A stretch of DNA of 64,000 nt from Fallopia convolvulus (Eukaryota > Streptophyta > Magnoliopsida > Caryophyllales > Polygonaceae). Under the pieces are notes generated by a model. It did not search any database, was not told the origin of the DNA, and worked only from the letters and a program-made list of their open reading frames with translations. Location of the stretch: positions 13,064,272 to 13,128,271 of the forward strand of contig OZ024728.1 in assembly GCA_964016875.1 (NCBI GenBank), read 5' to 3'. Shown piece after piece: positions 31,963 to 43,782 of the stretch. Within the stretch, counting starts at the first letter, position 1, and every line of letters starts with the position of its first letter. Both the position numbers and the translations under genes were made by a program.

Positions 31963-32046
31963 GCGATCGCGGTCGCGGGAAATTTTCGAAGGAATTGACG
32001 GTACTTTGCGTAGGCTGCGATCGCGACCCCCCATAGCCGCGATCGC
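31963..32046. repeat. GCGATCGC cluster 4 (behind pol)
   Basis: Exact copies lie at 31963, 32017 and 32039. This is non-coding sequence between pol and the downstream ORF, so the motif is not maintained by the protein it encodes. Confidence 0.9.
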
Positions 32047-32511
32047 GGTCCCTCTGAGATATAGAAAAAATTAATTACATTGAGGTAGTAGGGCCACTCC
32101 CACCGCCGGCCCTACTCCTCTACGCCCCACCTTCTTTTCTTTTTCTATCTCCTTCATTTTCCTTCTTCTACCTCCATCCAAACCTCCATTTAAACCCATT
32201 CTTCAACCTCCATTAAACCTCCACAAAATTTCTTCCCAAACTTCTTAAAAAAATCCGGATCTATAATCCTCACACTCTCTTAAATCCAAATCCGTTCATA
32301 AAATTTCTTCTACCCCTCTATTTTTCTCCCTAAATCAAATCTAAAAACCCAAAAAATTTCCCTCTCATATCTTTCAATCCACCACCTTCATCTTTCTCGG
32401 TTCATTATCGGGTTGTTGAAGACGAACCAGAAGAGGTAATCGCGGCTCGGTGCTGAAGAGAGCCGCGACACCGGAGGAAGTCGCTGTCGGAGATCGCGAA
32501 CACAGACAATC
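32047..32511. other. C/T-rich leader between Athila pol and the downstream ORF
   Basis: A pyrimidine-rich stretch (CCTCCATT and TTCTTC words, about 32090-32400) has no coding signal. It probably forms the untranslated leader or splice region of the downstream ORF. Confidence 0.45.
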
Positions 32512-32566
32512 GCGATCGCTACCCCGGATTACGACGATCGCGGCCTTGCCCAGGAACGGCGATCGC
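32512..32566. repeat. GCGATCGC cluster 5 (before the downstream ORF)
   Basis: Exact copies lie at 32512 and 32559. Variants lie at 32440 (AATCGCGG), 32490 (AGATCGCG), 32533 (ACGATCGCGG) and 32580 (GCGATCACG). It lies about 110 bp upstream of the ATG at 32672. Confidence 0.88.
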
Positions 32567-32671
32567 TGCCCTTGTTTTCGGCGATCACGACCCTTCAACA
32601 GATTGCTCGGATTTTGGTTTTTGTAAGTTGTTTCTTCGCCTTGATTGTTGAGCTGATTAGTTACATTATAA

Positions 32672-34155
32672 ATGGCGTATCCTGTTAAGAAGTTGACTGC
32701 TGCACAGAAGAAAAAATGGGATTGTTTGGCTAAAAGAAAATTTACTAGTACAAAGTTCTTTGATGTTGAGATGCTTAGGACGCTAGGCATGTATGACTGT
32801 ACTCTGAGATTTCTGATGGAGGGTGGATTAGGGGTTTTATTGATCTGAATGCCCCTACATATAGGAATATTGTGTTGGAGTTTCTGTCTACGTTTCAGGA
32901 TGATGATGGCTTGTTTAAATTTCATATTTTGGATGAGCCATATTATATAGACAAAGAGGGTTTGAGAGGAGTTTTTGGGATTATTGGTGTTCCTACTGAG
33001 AATTGGGAGTCAGTTGGTAGAGATTCTGGTCTTAATGCTTTTTGGGAGGCGATCACAGGTGATGGGTTTTTGCCTAAGAAGGGGGAATATAATTACTGCA
33101 TTACTCATCCCTATATTAGATTGTGTCATAAGGTGTTGTCTATGACTTTTCTGGGGCAAGGGGAGGTTAACAAGGCACCCCGTTTTGATATGAGTATGAT
33201 CTGGTGTCTGATGCCTATGAAGGATACTATTCCTGATTGGGTTGAGTTGTTTTTGATGAGCATTAAGAAGATTCTGAAGAAGGATACATGCAAGATTGCT
33301 ATATGTGGGATGATTACTCTGATTGCTAGAGTATTTGTGAGGGATGAGGTGCTGGGGCGACCTGATAGTGCTGAGTTCACATTTAATGAGAACCAGCTGA
33401 AGAGGGCGCATTGTTTGAAGGGATCAGCAAAGCAGGGTTATATCTGGACTTTGGGTTCTTCAACTGATGATTATTTATGTCTTCCCAGACACATGCCCAT
33501 TGGTCCTACCTTATCTTATCTTTATATCCCGACTGATTTTGTTGGTGGGGGCGGGGCTCAACAGGAGATGTCTGCTCCTGATGTAGAGATGGAGGACCAT
33601 GATAGTGATGATGGTGATGGTGGGGATGGTGGAGGAGATTTTAGAGATAGTGGTCTTGATTCTGGTTTTGGTGGTGCTGGTTTTGTGCCTGGGGGTGGTG
33701 TTGGTACCTCAGGTGATGTTGGTACTTCGTCAGCTGGATGGGGTGCTAGTTCTAGTACAGCACCTGCTGGTACGTCGAGTTAGGCGACTGGGGGATATGT
33801 TGGCTATGGTGACGGTGGAGCTACTACATACAGAGGTGGATATGGAGGATATGGAGACACCTCTGCATGGGATGCTGCTGCAGGTAGAGGATATGGGGGT
33901 GTGCATTCTGATCTGGATTGGCAGAACCGCATGTTTTGGGAGATGGGACGACTAACTATTTCCTAGAATGAGATTGTTGCCACCCAGAGAGATATTGTTG
34001 CGTAGCAGAGAGAGTTGGCAGCTCAGCAGTGTGCTATTGCATCCACTGTTCAGTCCATTCAATAGGTGCAGGGGTAGCACCATGAGTTTTTCAGTCACAT
34101 GTGGCCAAGTTTTCTTGATTGGTCCCAGTATCGTCCACCAGGTCCACCACAGTGA
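32672..34155 (+). pseudogene. Athila downstream ORF (env-position / plant transposon protein), broken
   Basis: The ATG at 32672 starts a protein like the ORF found behind pol in Athila elements (KFFDVEMLRTLGMYD, then a long helical domain with VLEFLSTFQDDDG, HPYIRLCHKVLS and FVRDEVLG). A one-base frame change lies near 32830. After residue VGGGG the tail is acidic and then very Gly-rich (33540-33900), ending in a Gln-rich coiled-coil-like segment. Five in-frame TAG codons (33781, 33964, 34003, 34063, 34075) fall in that tail before the end at 34153. Its role is unknown. Calling it env-like rests on position only, and I see no clear fusion or transmembrane segment. Confidence 0.65.
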
Positions 34156-34783
34156 GTCTGCTGTTTTCCCTTCCTTTATTTTTGTCTGATTTGTCTTTTA
34201 TTTCATTGAGGACAATGAAAGGTTTATGTATGGGGGAGGGAGTATTCATTGTTGTATAAATGTACAGTTTGCATTTCAGTTTCTGCATTTCAGTTTACAA
34301 AAAAAAAAAGAAAAAAAAGAAGAAAAAATTAATTCATGTGTTGAGTTGAAAACCCGGAAGGGCGGCTCAGGCAAAATTGCAAGGGCCCGGACCGGCATTA
34401 GGCTGGGGTAATAAGAGGCTAAAAAGAGTGAAAGTGAGTTGGTGAGCACATCTATAGAAAAATGAAATGAGCAGTTAGGTGAAAACCCGAAAGGGAGCCT
34501 AAGTAGAATGAGTGAAAAAAAAGAGTGCCTAGGAACACTTCTATTGGGGCTTGGGGTTCATTGTTATGGGTTTTTATCTTTGCTATATGTATTTTGTCTT
34601 GAGTGATAGATTGTGCAAGGATCTTATTGTATGCACTTTCATTCTTTTATTTGGGTTCGGGATGTGAGCTTATTTTGAGTGCTTTTTGGTTTTAAATCAT
34701 TTTCTCCCATTGTTGTCTATAGACCTTTGTTGATTTGTCATGCTTGATTTTATTTTGAGCTTACTCGAGGACGAGCAAGGTCT

Positions 34784-34798
34784 AAGTATGGGAGAATT
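34784..34798 (+). promoter_or_regulatory. Polypurine tract of the Athila element
   Basis: AAGTATGGGAGAATT lies immediately before the 3' LTR start TGATATG, after a CTCGAGGACGAGCAAGG block commonly seen at this position. An A-rich run at 34300-34328 further upstream is separate. Confidence 0.7.
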
Positions 34799-35991
34799 TG
34801 ATATGTTGTGTTTTATACAACATAACTAGGACTTTTTAGTACATATTTTTATAGTATTTTAGGCCTGTTAGAAGCATTATTGAAGAACAGATTTGAAGGC
34901 CGAAAGTTCAAAGTTATGACGAGTTATGAAGAATTTGAAGAAATCGAAGTTTCTGAAGGTCGCGATCGCGGTGAAGATCGGTGGCGATCGCGGTTCAAGG
35001 TCTCCAGTGAGGTCGCGAGTTCAAGGAAGGCCGCGATCGCGGCCCTTCACAATGTCGATCACGGCCCGGTTGGAGATTGACGCGATCAAATTTCTCTGTT
35101 TAGTTTATTATTTTATATTTTATATCTTTTTATTTCCCACTTGTTCGAGAATATTTTAGGTTTACTTTTCAGCCTTTGTTGGCATTCTCTCTTAGACCTA
35201 GTTTACAATTATTCAAACTTTTGGTATTTTCTATCTTATGCAGAACTAAACTCCCTAAATCTTATTCAAGTTAAAGCTTTTCATACTCAAGTTGTCGTGA
35301 GATTCTACTTTACAGGTTTATTTCTACAAGTTATTTCAATTCTCTTGTGCGTAATTAATATTGAATGTGTTGATTTCTGCTTGTCTGGCCAACTAGTTGG
35401 AATTTAATACTCTCTATTGCTAGATTTAGGTTTTCTCGTAGCAAAGCCTAATCTTTGTGGCAACTCAATTGGTTTAGGACTCGTTGGACTAAAACAATTG
35501 AGAAAGAGATTTGAATGCATGTTGATTGTTTGACTCGTTGGAATTCAATTGCATGTATCCTGCTTATCCTTGTTCTCATTGCTAATATCCTTATTATTTA
35601 TGATCGTTTCAGGAGTTGTTTGGATATTAGGTTTGCATGTCTCGTTGTCATGTTCTATTTCTGATCAGGATAGGAATTACCAAAAGAAATAACTTGTTTG
35701 AATCTATGATCAATAACTTGGGGAAGAAAGTGGATACTTGAATAGGATTGCTTCCCTTAACTTGTTAAAAATCCAATCTTTTCCTTGTTTAATTCATTGT
35801 TCTTGCTTTGTTTGTTTCAATTCATTAGTGTTAGTTTAATAATTAAAATCCCCCCTTTTATTACTATTGAGTTGATAACAATATTACTTTGAATTACAAG
35901 TGTCTCTTGGGTTTGACCCCGACTTACCAACTATACTAGTTGAGTAACTAGAGATTATTTTTGATTTAGCACGACGACTTTCAGCCAGTCA
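34799..35991 (+). repeat. 3' LTR of the Athila element
   Basis: 1193 bp, TGATATGTTG...CCAGTCA. It is nearly identical to the 5' LTR, including three exact GCGATCGC (34962, 34984, 35033). One 5' LTR copy that has decayed here (GTCGATCACGG, 35054) is intact there, and the reverse holds at 34984. Confidence 0.9.
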
Positions 35992-36222
35992 CCGGGCTCT
36001 AGTAACTCTCTTTAAGGTTTAAAAGACACACCCATGTATCAACATGTTCACCTCCAATTGTTGTCCAACCAGTAATGACTGGAAATCACCAAGCAACGAT
36101 CGGATATCTTCGTACTTGAACATAATATTTAACTGAACAAAATAGTGTTGTCGGAATAATATTTAACTGAAAAAATAATGTTGTCAGAATAAGAAGTAAG
36201 AGACTATTACTTTAAGCTTAAA
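35992..36222 (-). pseudogene. Ulp1 gene exon, MULE segment 2 of 3
   Basis: On the minus strand 36130-35992 reads as an exon (FKYEDIRSLLGDFQSL, then VDTWVCLLNL) that continues across the Athila insertion into 23634-23590 (NSPSRFFATCS). This shows that the MULE gene was one unit before the insertion. The rest, to 36222, is intronic AT-rich DNA with a short repeat (AATAATATTTAACTGA twice). Confidence 0.65.
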
Positions 36223-36520
36223 CGACCTCTCACACGGCCTCTTCTACTATCAACAACAATTCTGACTCTGGTTTGTGGGGTTATCCTTTCATAAAATCTC
36301 ACGGTCAAAACTTTAAACTTAATTAAAAGTCAAGGATTTACTTACTATTCTACGTGAGGTCCTTCGGCGGATGGCAGCGGAGTCGCATCGTGTCATCTAC
36401 CCCCTATATGCAGCATGACTACCCCATTTAAAACTTTTTAGAAAACACCGGCCGGTTTTAGTTTTTAGTTGGACCTCGTGTACTCTTGTTGTTCGGTTCC
36501 ATGTGCCCTTGTTGCCAACC
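36223..36520 (-). repeat. Extra leader copy of the minus-strand Tekay element
   Basis: It is nearly identical to 43468-43765, the leader next to the proper 5' LTR. Its position outside the left LTR is wrong for a simple insertion, so the element has the order leader-LTR-internal-LTR. The left edge at 36223 breaks directly into MULE DNA. Confidence 0.8.
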
Positions 36521-36534
36521 TGGCTCTGATACCA
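36521..36534 (-). promoter_or_regulatory. Primer-binding site of the extra leader copy
   Basis: TGGCTCTGATACCA is a perfect complement of the tRNA-Met primer site, three bases from the LTR edge. It equals the site at 43766-43779. Confidence 0.85.
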
Positions 36535-36537
36535 ATT

Positions 36538-39130
36538 TGTAACACCCCATCTTAATGTCGGGGCGCTACTCTGTAGTTGACCCTCTCAGGCACTACCAGA
36601 ACTAGTTTGACAACTAAACATCTGGACCTTGCAACTCGGGCACGACGAGAAAACGAATTTAAATCATCCAACTATCATTTATTAAAACATATATGTACAA
36701 TGTCATGCAAGAGGTCCCAACAGTTGAAACAAACCATAAACAACCTGACAACCCACATAAGTCAACAAAAAGATAAACTTCCAAAATCGTAACTAAAGAC
36801 TAAATCAGAACACCCAAGCCACTCTAGCACCTAATGACCCGCGCGACAACGATCCATTGCAACATCCTGCCTAGGCTCCACACAGGACCTGTAGAAGTAC
36901 CTGGAACTGAAAAATAAAAGTCCCTGAGGGGTCAGCTACTATCCTAGGCAAGCTAGATAACACGCGGCAATAGTAAGACGTTTGAAAACCATAAATAGAT
37001 AACAAGCGGAAATAGTAAGACGTTTGAAAACCATATATAACCATATATAGGTCAACACACATCTCAACAATCTAGGTAACGAGTGAAGGGAAAGGCAACG
37101 AAACATCTCAACAATCTAAATATCAAGCACAACAGTAAAGCATTTGAAATAATAGCCAACACTTCGACATTCAACAAATAAAGGGAAGACAACGAAACAA
37201 GCGATTCATCAAACATGACAAAAATTCACAAGGTCGGAAGCCAACTAAGTAACCACACACAAACACACAACAAAACCATTCACAAACCTATTGGGAAATG
37301 TAATTCTCCCTTCCTCCACCGCATTCCCATCTACGGCGCTAACTCCCTGCAACCGAGTGCAGAGGCAGGCCCTCTCACTTTTCACATACATCATCCTTCC
37401 AACCCCTGGTCAAGCATCCACTGGAGCACTTGCCAAAAACAAGCAATTAATTTTATTTTTGAAGGGGCCCGGCTGACACACGACCATGGCTAGACGCCTC
37501 TTCGCCACCGACAATCATCGCACATGATCGTGCCGGTTACGCTGCCAGCATAGAGAAAACGATACCATTTCTTTTACGAGAAAACGTTTGCAATGGAAAG
37601 CGCATCACATAATGCAAGAAAACATTTCACAAGGAAAAATACATTCGGGACTAATTCCCAAAACCAATCTCACAGTCACGCCATGAAATCTAACAAGACT
37701 AGAATAAAGCCGAGCAAGTGCTGATACTAAAGACCTACGAATCATAACATTCATTGTTAACCGACTAACCGTGATAAGAATTTTCGATTCTAGGCAAGCA
37801 CAACTATAGTGACCTCACCAAGTGCGAGCCATCATACTTTCATGGTATTCCAAACAAATACAGTTTGACTTAATTCTATTATTTTAACCCAAGTTTATAC
37901 ATGACGAACTCAAAAGACCAAAGCATCCAATGTCGAAGCCCAAGGTCACAATTAAAACCTAACTACTATTCGTATTTTAGAAAGATCGATCCACGCGAGA
38001 ATAGCTTTCACTCAGATTCCAATCACATACACACATAATGACATTTCAATCTCAAATCCAAGTCAACATTACGATCTTTAATTCAAGCTAAAAGAGACTG
38101 AATTAAACTTTCACACCAATTCAGCAAAATTCCAACACAACAATTTAATTCATCACTTACACCAAACAAGTGCAAAATTAATAACAATTCATAAACTCTA
38201 AGTTAACCATTCCGATGGGTTTTAACAACCAGACAAACAAGTAAATACACCTGATTCACAAATCCTACAACCATTCAAAACCCAAATAGCATCTCAATTG
38301 TAAAACACGAAAACTATTCATTCCATGACTTGTTCAAATCGAGGGTTCAAAGTAGATAACAACAACAATTAATAATAATAATCAGAACCAAGGAAGATTC
38401 CCAACCTAGAATCCTTGGACAGTACACGCCCTCTCGACACAGGTTGACTTTGGTGGTCACAAGGCTCCATCTCGGGCCAAGGTCTTGTTGTAATATGTCA
38501 CGCAAGTCTAGATTTGCAGGTTCGTCGTTCAAACGTTGGCAAACAAAGGCGAGACGAAACCAGGTGTGACAACCAAGGATGGTGCGATGAGGATATAACT
38601 GTGGTTCGCGGCGGGCTCTAGGCGATTGGATCGGAGATAAAGTAGAGAAGGTCGACGATGGACAACTTCGATCGGCTCGTCCTTAGCTGCTTCCAAACCC
38701 GAGCTTCGACGACGGTGTTTGGCGCAAGAGGTGTCGGCGGCGATGGACGGCTTCGAGTGGTTGAGCCTCCTGATGTCTCCACACCAACGAGGCACAGAGG
38801 AAGGCGACGAAACACGATGGTGAGGGCGATGGGCAGTGACGAAGAAGACGAAGGAGGACGGGCAGCTTAAAGTGAGGAAAGGAAGGGGTGGCGGGGACGG
38901 CTTCACAGGGGACGTAACAAGCTCCTGGTTTTCGTACAACTGTTGAGCCGCTGAAACGCGAGGAAAAAGGAAGTGGGAAAGATAGGGTAAGAGAAGGGTT
39001 TGTTGGGCTCTCAAGTCTCACTTTTGGGCTTTTCGGCCCAACAACAAAGAGAAGGTGAAATTAGAATAAAAGGGAGAGAAATTGAGATGGAGGAATTAAT
39101 TATCGGGTTCTCAAAATCCCAGGTGTTACA
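36538..39130 (-). repeat. Left LTR of the minus-strand Tekay-like element (2593 bp)
   Basis: On the plus strand it starts TGTAACACCCC and ends CCCAGGTGTTACA. It matches the right LTR closely, but lacks about 140 bp (right copy about 46240-46380), about 48 bp (right copy about 45000-45048) and a block near 44283-44330. Open frames in the GC-rich 38500-39020 part are chance frames within an LTR. Confidence 0.88.
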
Positions 39131-39146
39131 TTCTACCCCCCTTAAT
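39131..39146 (-). promoter_or_regulatory. Polypurine tract (minus strand)
   Basis: The plus strand TTCTACCCCCCTTAAT reads on the minus strand as a G-rich purine tract immediately before the LTR. It follows a CGGGACGAAACTTT block like the one in the plus-strand Tekay element. Confidence 0.75.
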
Positions 39147-39479
39147 AAAGTTTCGTCCCGAAACTTCCGTAGCTATTGTGGAATTTAACCAAAGGTTCCT
39201 GAGGTCTCACTACCTCTCCCCCTTGAAGAGGTTCGCACTCGAACCCCGAATTTTTGACAACTTAACCATGAAGAAACACATACCAAAGTACTATAACCAT
39301 GAAGAAAGACAACCAATCCATACACATGCCAAAACACAAACAAGCAAACAACACTCACGCTTAGCAACACTATGTCATAACAAACGTCATACCTACTCTC
39401 GAGCGACCTCTAAAGTCTACTCTTAAAGGCCTCTAGTAAACCCGAGTACATTTCGGGGTAGTTCTATCTCATCCTATCC

Positions 39480-42120
39480 TCGATCTCCCCAGTGGCCTCC
39501 TCGACACCTCGCCGAGACCACTGAATCACACCAGCTAAATCTCCTTGTTTCGCAGCTTCTTTGTATGCCTGTCCAGAATCGTTATCGGGTTCTCTCTTAA
39601 AGTATGAGCGGCTCAACCTCTAACTCTTTATAGTTGAGCTTGTGACTGGGATCCGGAACGTACTGCCTCAGCTTGACACATGAAAGACAGGGTGAACTCC
39701 ATCTAAGGCGGGTGGTAGCGCCAATTTGTAGGCTACCTCGCCCACTCTTTCCAGTTTCTCAAACGGCCAATGTAGCGGGAACTCAACTTCCCCCTTCACC
39801 ACCAATCTCCTCGTACCACGAGTAGGCGACACTCTTAACCAGACGCGTGCCCTTGTCCCAAACTCTAGTGGTCGACGTCGCTTGTCTGTATAGGATTTTT
39901 TTTGGCGGCTCTGCGCGGCTAGCATATGCTCCCGGATCAAGGCCACCTTCCCAATCAAGAACACGGGACCTCAGCATGTCCTCTGGAGTCTGACTTGTCC
40001 TCTCGGACTGGCCATCTGACTGCGGGTGGTAAGCAGTTGTGAAGTGCAATCTCGTCTTAAGTACCCCATGCACTTGTTGCCAAAATCTGGAAGTCAAACG
40101 CCCATCACGATCTGACACAATCGTCTTGGCATACCATGCAGTCTAACTATCTGATTTACAAACACTTTTACCAGCTTGTTCATTTTTCAAGTCTCCTTAA
40201 TAGGCAAGGAACGAGCAATCTTTGTCAACCTATCCACTACAACCCAGATGGCATCATGTAACTTGTTGATCCGTAGTCCAGTGCCAAAATCCATGGAAAT
40301 ATCCTCCCACTTCCACTCTGGGATAGGGAGGGGTTGGAGCATACCACCCGACCTCTAGTGCTCAATCTTCACTTGTTGACAAACTTGACACTCAGCCACG
40401 AATCTTGCTACCTTTGGCTTCACGCCATCCTACCGATAATACTATCGTAAATCTTTGTACATCTTACTCCTTCCCGGGTGAATCGAGTAAGGTGTAGCAT
40501 GGGCCTCTTGCAAAATCTTCTGTCTCAACTCTACATCCCGAGACACACAAATTCGGCCGCGCAAACTCAAGATACCATCTGCTCTCTTTACAAAATCAGT
40601 TGCCTCTCCACTGCTCAACTTCTGCTTCAACTCTTGAATCATTGGACACACTTCCTGTTTCATTCCCGCTTCTTCAAGCAAAGTCGGTTGACACTCCAAG
40701 ATACTCAGTTTGCCCTGGTAACGCTAAATTTGTGCCTCTATTTTGTACCTCATCGGCTCTCTCTCTAACTCTGGTTGAGCAGTCAAATGAGCCAACATAC
40801 ATTCTTGAGAGGTCTTTCTACTAAGTGCATCGGCGACTAGGTTCACCTTCCTTGTGTGATAAAGGATCTACAAGTCATGGTTCTTCAGCAACTCAAGCCA
40901 TTCCCGTCGTTCCATGTTCAATTCTCTCTAAGTGAATATGTACCCTAGCCTTTTATGCATTGTCATTACTTTGCATGTACTCTCCTACATGTATTGACGC
41001 CAAATCTTCAAGGCATGCACCACTATTGCCAACTCCAAAACATGAGTGGGGTAATTCCGCTCATACGGCTTCAACTGTCTCAAGGCGTAAGCAATCACCT
41101 TGTCCCTTTACATTAACACACATCCCAAGCGTACCTTGGAGGCATCATTGTAGATCACAACGTCCTCATTCCCCTTAAAATGATTTGTCTTCTTTAGCAG
41201 GTTGGTAAGTGGTTGGGCTATACGAGAGAACCCTTCCACGAACCTCCGATAGTATCCCGCTAAACCTAGGAAACTTCGCACCTCCTTCGCATTTCTTGGG
41301 GGTTCCCACTCTTTTACAGCCTTGATCTTCACAAGGTTCACCATACCTTCCTTATCGGATACCACATATCCCAAAAAAGTGACTTCTTGTAGCCAGAACT
41401 CACACTTGGATAGCTTAGCAAACAACGGATGTTGCCTCAACACTTCCAACATCTGCCTAAGGTGTTCTGTGTGCTCCTCTTCATTACGGGAGTAAATCAG
41501 GAGGTCATCAATGAATATCACCACAAATTTTTCCAAGAAATATATAAACACTTGGAACATCAACTCCATGAACACTGCGGGAGCGTTGGTTACTCCGAAT
41601 GACCTCACCACAAACACATAACGCCCAAATCTGGTTCGGAAAGCCGTATTTGGAATGTCTTCCTCTAGAGTCCTTATCTAATTATATCCTGACCTCAAAT
41701 CCACCTTCGAAAACACCGTAGCCCCCTTAAGTTGATCCAACAATTCAACACTACGAGGGAGTGCGTTCTTGATGGTGACTCGGTTCAGCTCTCGATAATC
41801 GATACAAAAGCGAAGGAAATGGTCATTCTTCTTTACAAACAAAACCGGGGCTCCCTAATATGACGTGCTCAGACGTACATATCCCTTCTCCCATATCTCT
41901 TCCAATTGTGCCTTCAACTCCTGCATTTTCATCGGAGCCATGCGCCCAGCTATGGATCAAAACTAAAGTCCACCTCTCTTTGATGGGGCCATCCCGGTAG
42001 TTCATTTGGAAAAACCTTCTCAAACTCACCAACTGCAAGTATATCTTGAATGTATGAGCCCTCCTTGTTCCCTTGCAGGACGTAGCACCAAAATCACACA
42101 CATCTCTCATTGAGCAACTT
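39480..42120 (-). pseudogene. pol: pol of the minus-strand Tekay-like element, heavily broken
   Basis: From high to low coordinates: an RT fragment with FIDD at 41504-41515 and SFLGLAGYYRRFVEGF; RNase H joined abruptly (NLLKKTNHF runs into DVVIYNDASK), showing a deletion of about 40 codons; integrase N-terminal region (ILQEAHATPYSIHPG, 40440-40700); integrase core (SDRDGRLTSRFW, YHPQSDGQSE, 39980-40118); C-terminal domain (YKLALPPALDGVHPVFHVS, 39668); and a chromodomain remnant near 39480-39560. Frames change several times and stops are frequent. Confidence 0.8.
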
Positions 42121-42579
42121 GGCGGCCTTCACCGTACTAGGCACTGGTTCCGATCCTACTCTTGACTCACCGGTACAGTCACATCATTTGTGGTCACTAA
42201 GACGGTACCCCTATGTATACCCAGCACCGCTCTGAAGCATCTCATCCAACTCATTTCACAAAATCACTTGGTCATTTGGGGATAACTACATTACTATAAA
42301 ATCTGTATACCGGTCTCTACTTCCTATTCTGATAGGGAACTACAGAATCTCTCTATTCTCACACCTTATTGTTATCGGATAGACCCACCACCAAAAAGAT
42401 ACACCTTCTATACACGTCACCCTAGTCCAACCACACAAGCAGAGGACACAAAAGAGTGTGTGGTACCCGTGTCAACAAAATATGAACAGGTTTAGACTGA
42501 ATCCAAAATGTACATGTAGCAGTCGAAACATGTAAGGATATTAGCCCTCCTCATTTCAAACACTCGAGTCTGGTTGGCC

Positions 42580-43266
42580 TCAAGGCGTTGGCTCTTGTAC
42601 ACCGTCCTCTGTTTTGGCCTGGTGCATGATGAGTTTGTTGTGGTGGACGATGAGCTTCCCTGTTTGCAAACCTTGGTGAAGATCCCTGAGAGGGTGCACC
42701 GACCCTACAATACTGTCACACATAACCGGGCCTCCGGCAGATGAAGCAGTTCCGAACTGGCTTCGAACACTAACTCCTATGATGATCAGTGCCTCCATAG
42801 TTGAAACACTCTCTCTAACCCCTAGTACACTGGCCCTGCTGAACCGATCTTGATGACCATGTGACTGAGAGCAAGACAGGTTCTGCTGAAACAAACCTAC
42901 TCGATTGTTCCTCTTCAAACATAACACGTGTCTGGCGTTCCCGGCTCAAATCCTATCGATCGAAAGTACCCACTTGTAGCAAACTTTGCACTTGAGACAT
43001 CTTCTTCTCATCTAGCGCCTGAATAGAATTCCAAAGACACTATTTTACTCAGCCATTGCTCTACTCTAGCACCTTAGGCCCTAGTAGAGCTTGGTACCCC
43101 CGTTTCCTGAACTCCGTGAGACACTTGCAAGGCATTGTCTTAGTAGCTCTACCACATGGTCAACTACTTCTGGTAGCCCTCCTAACTGAGCAGCTCTAAC
43201 AGTACTTTGGCTTGGCGCCCTCATCTTAGTCCTTTGAAGCCCAACATTAGCATTCTGATCATGCAA
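42580..43266 (-). pseudogene. gag: gag remnant of the minus-strand Tekay-like element
   Basis: In broken frames the minus strand shows a CCHC-type knuckle remnant (CFICRRPGY, near 42735-42765) and Gln-rich flanks equivalent to the region before the protease in the plus-strand copy. The core gag fold is not continuous. Between 42120 and 42580 lies decayed protease-region sequence with no clear active site. Confidence 0.5.
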
Positions 43267-43765
43267 AACTCTAGTGATAACCCAACTGGCGGTGCCTTGG
43301 CTCTAAATTAGGCCCCATTAGCTACGGGTCCTCCTCCAACGATAGACACGCTAGCATTCTGATGGTCGTCAACAGCTAGACCTCCATTCTCAACTTCTTC
43401 CTAGGGGTAAACATTCTGATGCTTCTCTGGCTCAGGAACCAAGGGAATCTCTCTTCTATTCTTACCACGACCTCTCACACGGCCTCTTCTACTATCAACA
43501 ACAATTCTGACTCTGGTTTGTGGGGTTATCCTTTAAGAAAGTCTCACGGTCAAAACTTTAAACTTAATTAAAAGTCAAGGATATACTTACTATTCTACGT
43601 GAGGTCCTTCGGCGGATGGCAGCGGAGTCGCATCATGTCATCTACCCCCTATATGCAGCATGACTACCCCATTTAAAACTTTTTAGAAAACACCGGCCAG
43701 TTTTAGTTTTTAGTTGGACCTCGTGTACTCTTGTTGTTCGGTTCCATGTGCCCTTGTTGCCAACC

Positions 43766-43779
43766 TGGCTCTGATACCA
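43766..43779 (-). promoter_or_regulatory. Primer-binding site of the minus-strand Tekay-like element
   Basis: TGGCTCTGATACCA on the plus strand, three bases before the LTR start TGTAACACC at 43783. Perfect complement of the plant tRNA-Met primer site. Confidence 0.88.
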
Positions 43780-43782
43780 ATT

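Larger units (their letters stand above)
23635..35991 (+). mobile_element. Athila-type Ty3/gypsy retrotransposon, complete but decayed (12.36 kb)
   Basis: Two LTRs (1192 and 1193 bp, TGATATGTTG...AGTCA) flank a tRNA-Asp-type primer site, gag, pol, an extra downstream ORF of the Athila type and a polypurine tract. Target duplication TCGGG (23630-23634) and CCGGG (35992-35996) differ by one C/T. The element landed in an exon of the Ulp1 gene. A solo LTR of another Athila family interrupts pol. The LTRs differ only by scattered changes. The element carries many copies of GCGATCGC. Confidence 0.9.

Noticed and set aside
32672..34155. A genuine envelope gene in the Athila element
   Set aside because: The position fits, but I see no clear signal peptide, fusion motif or transmembrane segment, and the tail is Gly- and Gln-rich. 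Described as a downstream ORF only.
23798..35040. Cyanobacterial contamination, because GCGATCGC is the HIP1 word
   Set aside because: The words lie inside a plant Athila element with matching LTRs, target duplication and plant-type gag-pol, and recur at equivalent places in both LTRs.
38529..39021. Minus-strand open frames in the GC-rich part of the Tekay LTR as host genes (also 45858-46478)
   Set aside because: They lie inside the LTR in both copies, have no domain, and are not conserved in length between the copies.
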